From NCBI GenBank assembly GCA_035995025.1, contig DASYKY010000079.1, positions 124,001 through 188,000 on the forward strand: DNA of 64,000 nt, written 5' to 3'. Shown here piece after piece: positions 58,898 to 64,000 of this stretch. A program made the position numbers and the translations under genes. Numbering within the stretch: position 1 is the first letter of the stretch; each line of letters begins with the position of its first letter. Below the pieces are notes generated by a model. That model saw nothing but the letters and a program-made list of their open reading frames with translations. It had not been told where the DNA came from and did no database searches. The stretch is from Actinophytocola sp035995025. GTDB lineage: Bacteria > Actinomycetota > Actinomycetes > Mycobacteriales > Pseudonocardiaceae.

Positions 58898-60538
58898 TCA
58901 CGCCTTCAGCAGCGCGGCGATCTCGTCGCGCAGGGCCGACATCCGGTCGGTGGCCCGTGCGCGCGCCTCGCCCAGGGCTTCCCGGGACGCGACCGGCTCG
59001 ACGACCTCCAGGTACGCCTTCACCTTCGGCTCGGTGCCGGACGGGCGGACGACGACGCGCAGGCCGCCGGCCCGCAGCCGGATGATGTCCGGCGCCGGGT
59101 TGTCCTGCGTCACCGCCACGCCGCCCAGCTCGGCCGGGGGAGCCGAGCGCAGCGCCGCGACCATGGGCCCGATGGCCGACACGTCGGTGAACCGCAGCGA
59201 GATCTGGTCGGTCAGGTGCACGCCGTGCGCCACCGCCAGGTCGTCCAGCGCGTCCGGCAGCGCGCGCTCGGCCGCCTTCAGCGTGGCCACCAGGTCGCAC
59301 GCGAGGATCGACGCCGAGACGCCGTCCTTGTCGCGCACCGAGTCCGGGTCCACGCACACGCCCAGCGCCTCCTCGTAGGCGAACACCAGCCCGTCGCCCG
59401 CGCGCACCAGCCACTTGAAGCCCGTCAGCGTCTCCGCGTGCCGGGCGCCGTGCGCGGCGGCCACGTGTCCCAGCAGCGACGACGACACGATCGTCGACGC
59501 CACGAGCGGGTCCGCGTGCGCCACCCGGTCCAGGGTGGCCAGCACGTGCTCGCCCAGCAGCGCGCCCGTCTCGTCGCCGCGCAGCATCCGCCAGCCGCCG
59601 GCGAAGCGGGCGCCCAGCGCGCAGCGGTCCGCGTCCGGGTCGAGCGCGATCGCCAGGTCCGCGTTCGACGACTCCGCGAAGCGCAGCAACAGGTCCGCCG
59701 CGCCCGGCTCCTCCGGGTTCGGGAAGTCCACCGTCGGGAAGTCCGGGTCCGGCGCCGCCTGCTCGGGAACGAGCGTCACGTCCGCGAAACCCGCGCGCCG
59801 CAAGGCTTCCAGTGCGGTCTCGCCGCCGACGCCGTGCATCGGGGTCAGCACCACGCGCAGGTCCCGCGCCGTGCCGCGGGGCAGCGCCGCCACGTGCGAC
59901 AGGTACGCGTCGACCTGCGCGTCGCTCACCGGCATCGCCCCGGCCGACACCGGCACCGAGCGCGCCGCCGGCGCGCCGCGGATCGCCGCCTCGATCAGCC
60001 GGTCGTCCGGCGGCACGATCTGGGAGCCGTCGTCGGTGTAGACCTTGTACCCGTTGTCCGCCGGCGGGTTGTGCGAGGCCGTGATCTGGATGCCGGCCAC
60101 CGCACCGAGCGAGCGCACCAGGAACGCCGTGACCGGCGTCGGCAGCGGGCCCGGCAACGTCAGCACCGAGAACCCGGCGGCCGCCAGCACTCCGGCCGCG
60201 GCGTCCATGAAGGACTCCGAGCCGTGCCGCGCGTCCCGGCCGACGACGACCGCGCCGCCCGCGTGTCCCTTGTGCCGCAACCACTCCGCGACGCCGGCCG
60301 TGGCCCGCACGACCACCGCCCGGTTCATCCCGTTGGACCCCGCGCGGACCGGGCCGCGCAGGCCCGCGGTGCCGAACGTCAGCGTGCCGTCCATCCGGTC
60401 CGCCAGGTCGTCCACGGCCCCGGGCGCGCCGCCCATCGCGTTCGCCACGACCCGCTGCAGCTCCGCCTTCGTGTCCGCGTCCGGGTCGTCGGCCATCCAC
60501 CGGAACGCCTCGTCGCGCAGTGTGGAGGACAGGCTCAT
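58898..60538 (-). CDS. Phosphohexose/phosphopentose mutase (alpha-D-phosphohexomutase family)
   Basis: 546 residues. TFGTAGLRGPVRAGSNGMN starts the family core; ITASHNPPADNGYKVY holds the phosphoserine (about residue 140); ALDPDADRC is the metal-binding loop; DGVSASILACDLV and VVVRPSGTEPKVKAY (phosphate-binding C-terminus) complete it. Annotated members are phosphomannomutases/phosphoglucomutases, but the position after purine nucleoside phosphorylase suggests conversion of (deoxy)ribose-1-phosphate to the 5-phosphate. ATG 60538 is chosen; the frame beyond it crosses the 22-bp repeat array. Confidence 0.88.
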   Translation of the reverse strand: MSLSSTLRDEAFRWMADDPDADTKAELQRVVANAMGGAPGAVDDLADRMDGTLTFGTAGLRGPVRAGSNGMNRAVVVRATAGVAEWLRHKGHAGGAVVVGRDARHGSESFMDAAAGVLAAAGFSVLTLPGPLPTPVTAFLVRSLGAVAGIQITASHNPPADNGYKVYTDDGSQIVPPDDRLIEAAIRGAPAARSVPVSAGAMPVSDAQVDAYLSHVAALPRGTARDLRVVLTPMHGVGGETALEALRRAGFADVTLVPEQAAPDPDFPTVDFPNPEEPGAADLLLRFAESSNADLAIALDPDADRCALGARFAGGWRMLRGDETGALLGEHVLATLDRVAHADPLVASTIVSSSLLGHVAAAHGARHAETLTGFKWLVRAGDGLVFAYEEALGVCVDPDSVRDKDGVSASILACDLVATLKAAERALPDALDDLAVAHGVHLTDQISLRFTDVSAIGPMVAALRSAPPAELGGVAVTQDNPAPDIIRLRAGGLRVVVRPSGTEPKVKAYLEVVEPVASREALGEARARATDRMSALRDEIAALLKA

Positions 60539-60550
60539 CACGCCCCCACC

Positions 60551-60683
60551 CCGCGAGTCCAACGCTCGCGACCCGCGAGTCCGACATTCGCGCTCGTGCC
60601 GACGGTCGGACTCGCGGGTCCGGACGGTTGGACTCGCGGGTCCGGAGTGTTGGACTCGCGGGGGCGGACGGTTGGACTCGCGG
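60551..60683 (+). repeat. Six GGACTCGCGG decamers at a 22-bp period, forming a long hairpin
   Basis: CCGCGAGTCC at 60551 and 60573 (reverse orientation), then GGACTCGCGG at 60608, 60630, 60652 and 60674. Steps within each set are exactly 22 bases. The reverse pair and the first two forward copies make 35-base arms (60551-60585 and 60605-60639) that pair except for a few bases in the middle, with a 19-base loop. It lies in the gap between purine nucleoside phosphorylase and the mutase. Confidence 0.9.
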
Positions 60684-60701
60684 TCGCTGCGCGCGGTTCG
60701 C

Positions 60702-61499
60702 TCACGAACGTTCCACAAGGGACCGCAGCAGGCCGCCCATGCGGCCTGCCGCCGCGCGGCCCGCCTCGAGGACCTCCTCGTGGTTCAGCGGCTCGCCCGT
60801 TACGCCGGCCGCCAGGTTCGTCACCAGCGACAGGCCGAACACCTCCACGCCGGCGGCCCGCGCGGCGATCGCCTCCAGGACCGTCGACATGCCGACCAGG
60901 TCGGCGCCCATCGTGCGCAGCATCCGGATCTCCGCCGGCGTCTCGAAGTGCGGCCCGACCAGGCCCGCGTACACGCCCTCGACCAGCGACGGGTCGATCT
61001 CGCAGGCCAGCTCTCGCAGGCGCGGCGAGTACAGGTCGGTGAGGTCCACGAACTGGGCGCCGACCAGCGGCGAGGTGGCCGTCAGGTTCAGGTGGTCGCT
61101 GATCAGCACCGGCGAGCCGACCGGGATGCCGTCGCGCAGGCAGCCCGCCGCGTTGGTCAGCACGATCGTCCGGCAGCCCGCCGCCGCGACCGTGCGCACC
61201 CCGTGCACCACCGAGCCGACGCCGCGGCCCTCGTAGAAGTGCGTGCGGCCCAGCAGGATCAGCACGCGCCGCTCGCCCACCCGCAGCGAGCGGATGGTGC
61301 CGCCGTGCCCGGCGACGGTCGGCGCGGCGAACCCGGGCAGCTCGGCCATGGGCACCTCGGCGGCGGCCGCGCCGATCTCGTCGGCCGCCGGCCGCCAGCC
61401 CGAGCCGAGCACGACCGCGACGTCGTGCTTGTCCTCCCCGGTGCGGGTGGCCAGCGCGGCCGCGGCCTCTTCCGCGAGTTCGGCGTAGTTCTCAGTCAC
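60702..61499 (-). CDS. Purine-nucleoside phosphorylase
   Basis: 265 residues of the trimeric class II PNP family: VAVVLGSGWRP (phosphate loop), LLGRTHFYEGRG, VLTNAAGCL, YAGLVGPHFETPAEIRML, GADLVGMSTVLEAIAA (purine site) and SLVTNLAAG. It phosphorolyses inosine and guanosine nucleosides to base and (deoxy)ribose-1-phosphate, taking the product of adenosine deaminase. TACAGT lies seven bases before GTG 61499, a leaderless promoter. The mutase gene follows after the repeat array. Confidence 0.93.
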   Translation of the reverse strand: MTENYAELAEEAAAALATRTGEDKHDVAVVLGSGWRPAADEIGAAAAEVPMAELPGFAAPTVAGHGGTIRSLRVGERRVLILLGRTHFYEGRGVGSVVHGVRTVAAAGCRTIVLTNAAGCLRDGIPVGSPVLISDHLNLTATSPLVGAQFVDLTDLYSPRLRELACEIDPSLVEGVYAGLVGPHFETPAEIRMLRTMGADLVGMSTVLEAIAARAAGVEVFGLSLVTNLAAGVTGEPLNHEEVLEAGRAAAGRMGGLLRSLVERS

Positions 61500-61520
61500 G
61501 GCGCCGACTGTAGCCGGGGG

Positions 61521-63227
61521 TCAGCCGGTGACCTCGAACGTCTTCGCGATCGGGTCGAACAGCTCGCTGTGGCCGGTGTCCTCCTGCTCCACCGGCACGG
61601 TCACCGACACCACCCACAGGTCGCCGCCCGCGGGCCACAGGTTCGCGAAGGTCACCCGGTTCAGGTCGCGGGTGCCCGGCGCGAGCTTCTTCGCCTCCGT
61701 GGTGGTCCGGTAGGTGACCTGCTCCGCGGGCGGCCCGGGTGCGATGCCCTTGATCTTGGTCCGCTCCGGCGGCGAGACCGTCGCGTCGGAGTTGTCGTCG
61801 AGCGAGCCCACGTAGTCGTCCGGCGAGTGGCCCGGGAAGTAGTCGGTGAGCCGCTCCACGGTCAGCGTCTGCTTGCCGTCGGGGGACACGTAGTACACCC
61901 GCGTGCTGTTCACCTCGTCGTCGGTCTGCCGCTCCTCGACGAAGTGCATCCACCCGTGCGGCACGCCCACCGAGTACCCGCCGCCCTGCACGCCGTTGAC
62001 CGTCGCCGCGTCGCCGGTCTGCCGCTCCAGCGTGGTGACCGGCGACTCCGACGGCGGCGCCGACGTGTCGGAGGTCCGCGCCGGCGGCAGCACCGGCCGG
62101 CCGCCGACCACCCTGGCCAGCGCGAACCCGCCGCCCGCCGCCCCGAGGAACAGCACCACGGCGAGGACCACCACCAGCGCGCTCGTCACCCGGCCGCGGC
62201 GGCGCGAGAGCAGCAGGCGGCGGGCGGTCGAGTCGAACGGCAGCGGGCCCGGCACGGGCGCGAGCTGGGGCACGTCGGGCGCCGGCGGCGGGGGCAGCGG
62301 CGGCGCCGCCGCCGGCTTCGGCGTGAACCGGGTCGGGATCTGGTCGGGGTTCGCGAGCTTGGCCAGATCGTCGTCGGACAGCAGGGGCGTGCTCGGCGGC
62401 GGCAGCAGCGGGTGCAGCCGGTTGCGGACCTCGGCCAGCGAGATCCGCTCGGCGGGCTCCTTCGCCATGAGCGCGACGACGACGTCCGCGAGCGGCCCGG
62501 TCGCGTCCGGGCGCGGCACGTCGCCGTGCACCACGGCGTTGATGATCTCCAGCACGCTGCCGCTCAGGTCGTAGGGGGCGCGGCCCTCGAGCACCGCGAA
62601 CAGCGTGGCGCCCAGGCCCCACAGGTCCGCGGCCGGCGTCACCTCGCGGCCGGCGGCCACCTCCGGCGCGATGTACGCGGGCGAGCCCAGCATGATCCCG
62701 GTGCGGGTCATCGTGCGCTCGGAGACGTTGCGCGCGATGCCGAAGTCGGTCAGCTTCACCTGCCCGTCGCCGCCCACGAGCACGTTGCCCGGCTTGACGT
62801 CCCGGTGCGTGATGCCGACCTCGTGCGCGGCGGCGAGCCCGGCCGCGACCGCGACCCCGATCGCCGCCCCGGTCGCGGTCTCCAGCGGCCCGAGCGTGCG
62901 CAGCAGCTCCGCCAGGCTGTGCGCCGGCATGTACTCGGTGACCACGAACGGCTCGCCGTTCTCCCTGGCCACGTCGTGCAGCGTGATCACGTTCGGGTGG
63001 GACAACGCGGCGATCGCGCGGGCCTCGCGCAGGGTCCGCTCGCGCAGCTCGGCGGCCTCCCCGTCCGGGACCCCCGGCGGCAGCAGGACCTCCTTGACCG
63101 CCACCGGGCGGCGCAGGAACTCGTCGTAGGCCTCCCAGACGATGCCCATCGAGCCCCGGCCGAGCTGTCGGCGCAACCGGTACCGGCCGGCGACCACGCG
63201 TTCGGAAGGGCTGGACACGGGACACAT
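61521..63227 (-). CDS. Membrane-anchored serine/threonine protein kinase (PASTA-less PknA/B-like)
   Basis: 568 residues. Kinase domain about 14-275: LGRGSMGIVW, VAVKEV, THRDVKPGNVL, LTDFGIAR and SPAYIAPEV are all intact. A Pro-rich linker leads to one membrane helix (about residues 350-372), and an extracellular domain of ~190 residues without PASTA repeats, starting after VVGGRPVLP. The external part may sense an envelope signal and the kinase phosphorylate cytoplasmic targets. ATG 63227 is used, but GTG 63218 is equally possible. Confidence 0.9.
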   Translation of the reverse strand: MCPVSSPSERVVAGRYRLRRQLGRGSMGIVWEAYDEFLRRPVAVKEVLLPPGVPDGEAAELRERTLREARAIAALSHPNVITLHDVARENGEPFVVTEYMPAHSLAELLRTLGPLETATGAAIGVAVAAGLAAAHEVGITHRDVKPGNVLVGGDGQVKLTDFGIARNVSERTMTRTGIMLGSPAYIAPEVAAGREVTPAADLWGLGATLFAVLEGRAPYDLSGSVLEIINAVVHGDVPRPDATGPLADVVVALMAKEPAERISLAEVRNRLHPLLPPPSTPLLSDDDLAKLANPDQIPTRFTPKPAAAPPLPPPPAPDVPQLAPVPGPLPFDSTARRLLLSRRRGRVTSALVVVLAVVLFLGAAGGGFALARVVGGRPVLPPARTSDTSAPPSESPVTTLERQTGDAATVNGVQGGGYSVGVPHGWMHFVEERQTDDEVNSTRVYYVSPDGKQTLTVERLTDYFPGHSPDDYVGSLDDNSDATVSPPERTKIKGIAPGPPAEQVTYRTTTEAKKLAPGTRDLNRVTFANLWPAGGDLWVVSVTVPVEQEDTGHSELFDPIAKTFEVTG

Positions 63228-63298
63228 TGTGCGGCATTCACCACACCTGCCGGAGAGAACCCGCGATCAGACCAGTCCGGTCCGTAGCATCGTCGGGT

Positions 63299-64000
63299 AT
63301 GACCTCGGCGGAGCGGTTGAGCCTGGCTGCCGATTTCCCGGCGGCCACCAGCGACAAGTGGCGCGAGCTGGTCGCGGGCGTGTTGCGCAGGAGCGGCGCC
63401 GAGTTCGACGATCCGGAGGCCGCGCTCGCCACCCGGACCTTCGACGGCTTCGACCTCCGCCCGCTCTACACCGCCGACGACACCGCCCCGGACGCCGGGT
63501 TCCCCGGCATGCCGCCCTACGTGCGCGGCGGCACCCCCGACGGCCGGGTGCTGACCGGCTGGGACGTCCGCCAGCGCCACGCCGACCCCGACCAGGCCAC
63601 CACGAAGCGAGCGATCCTGGCCGACCTGGAGCACGGCGGCACCTCGGTGTGGCTCGTCGCCGGTGCCGCCGGGCTGCCGGTCGGCGCGCTCGCGGACGTG
63701 CTCGACGAGGTCTACCTCGACCTCGCGCCGGTCACCCTCGATGCCGGGGCGGACGCGCTCGCCGCCGCCGACGCGCTGCTCGCCGTGCACGCCGACAAGG
63801 GCGTCGCGACCGGTGACGTCCGCGGCAACCTCGGCGCCGACCCGCTCGGCCGCCGCGCCCGCACCGGCGAGCCCGCCGACCTCGACGTGGCCGTCGAGGC
63901 GGCCCGGCGCGCGCGGGACTACCCGGCGCTGCGCTCGGTCGTCGTGGACGGCCTGCCCTACCACGAGGCGGGCGCGTCCGACGGGCAGGAGCTGGGCTGC
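63299..64000 (+). CDS. mutA: Methylmalonyl-CoA mutase small subunit (N-terminal part, runs off the window)
   Basis: At least 234 residues, cut by the window end. LAADFPAATSDKWRELVAGVLRR, then FDGFDLRPLYT and AGFPGMPPYVRG match the small, non-cobalamin subunit of methylmalonyl-CoA mutase, which supports the catalytic subunit in interconverting methylmalonyl-CoA and succinyl-CoA during propionate metabolism. ATG 63299 is chosen; TAGCAT lies eight bases upstream, and the gene is divergent from the kinase with 71 bases between. mutB is expected just outside the window. Confidence 0.92.
   Translation, partial: MTSAERLSLAADFPAATSDKWRELVAGVLRRSGAEFDDPEAALATRTFDGFDLRPLYTADDTAPDAGFPGMPPYVRGGTPDGRVLTGWDVRQRHADPDQATTKRAILADLEHGGTSVWLVAGAAGLPVGALADVLDEVYLDLAPVTLDAGADALAAADALLAVHADKGVATGDVRGNLGADPLGRRARTGEPADLDVAVEAARRARDYPALRSVVVDGLPYHEAGASDGQELGC

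Noticed and set aside
60045..63287. A 1080-codon plus-strand frame across the mutase, phosphorylase and kinase genes
   Set aside because: Shadow of three minus-strand genes with clear catalytic motifs; the translated product is Arg/His/Gln-rich and has no domain.

Overview
The window is chromosomal DNA from a high-GC actinomycete, most likely a member of the Pseudonocardiaceae (Amycolatopsis/Saccharothrix/Lentzea-like; family-level inference only). The reasons are strong third-position GC bias, many GTG starts, many genes with a TANNNT box 6-8 bases before the start codon (leaderless promoters), ATGA/GTGA overlaps inside operons, and Actinobacteria-typical families (dimeric isocitrate dehydrogenase, ROK repressors, YbaB/NlpC clusters, DUF1707-LiaF proteins). 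No rRNA, tRNA, CRISPR array, prophage or complete insertion sequence was seen.

Layout. 1-9.3 kb is housekeeping: a HhH-GPD repair protein, icd, an SH3-like membrane protein, a metallo-beta-lactamase-fold hydrolase, an HD phosphohydrolase, trpS, a YihY membrane protein, a D,D-carboxypeptidase and YegP. 9.4-34.1 kb is a large sugar locus: two ROK regulators, an ATPase-permease-binding protein sugar importer, a Gfo/Idh/MocA dehydrogenase, a xylose isomerase family enzyme, and a 1536-residue secreted protein joining ThuA, sugar dehydrogenase, PKD, CBM6 and DUF1080 modules. It continues directly into an ebo-type operon (inositol-phosphate-synthase-like enzyme, EboC prenyltransferase, a TIM-barrel/EboA fusion, EboB, EboE, EboF) and ends with two further TIM-barrel enzymes and a xylulokinase. 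34.1-36.7 kb holds a decayed DGPF/YCII pseudogene, a poorly coding stretch, a small membrane protein and an enoyl-reductase-like protein.

37-47 kb and 51-61 kb together form a nucleoside uptake and salvage island: a BMP lipoprotein with its ATPase and two permeases, cytidine deaminase, thymidine phosphorylase, adenosine deaminase, deoxyribose-phosphate aldolase with a complete and a half-length aldehyde dehydrogenase, uracil phosphoribosyltransferase, a phosphopentose/hexose mutase and purine nucleoside phosphorylase. Between them lies a YbaB-like / NlpC-P60 envelope or secretion-associated cluster (48.5-51.0 kb). A small RHH/Fic-like toxin-antitoxin pair and an autoregulated MerR gene sit at 57.3-58.4 kb. 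The window ends with a Ser/Thr kinase and the start of a methylmalonyl-CoA mutase small subunit gene.

The most unusual content is a family of repeated elements that no gene explains. DnaA-box-like sequences (TTRTCCACA) spaced about 31 bp lead into a rigid block, TTGTCGG-N9-RTAGNCTGG followed about 6 bases later by a GGGG/CCCC hairpin. There are six copies at three loci. At 44.1-44.4 kb the box is repeated nine times with a 31-33 bp (three-helical-turn) period. At 24.3-24.6 kb two copies, exactly 171 bp apart, have become the translated C-terminal tail of the inositol-phosphate-synthase-like protein. Other unexplained structures are a 91-bp promoter/leader present at two places with identical spacing, an array of GGACTCGCGG decamers at a 22-bp period that forms a 35-bp-arm hairpin, and six 33-bp tandem repeats within the ebo operon.
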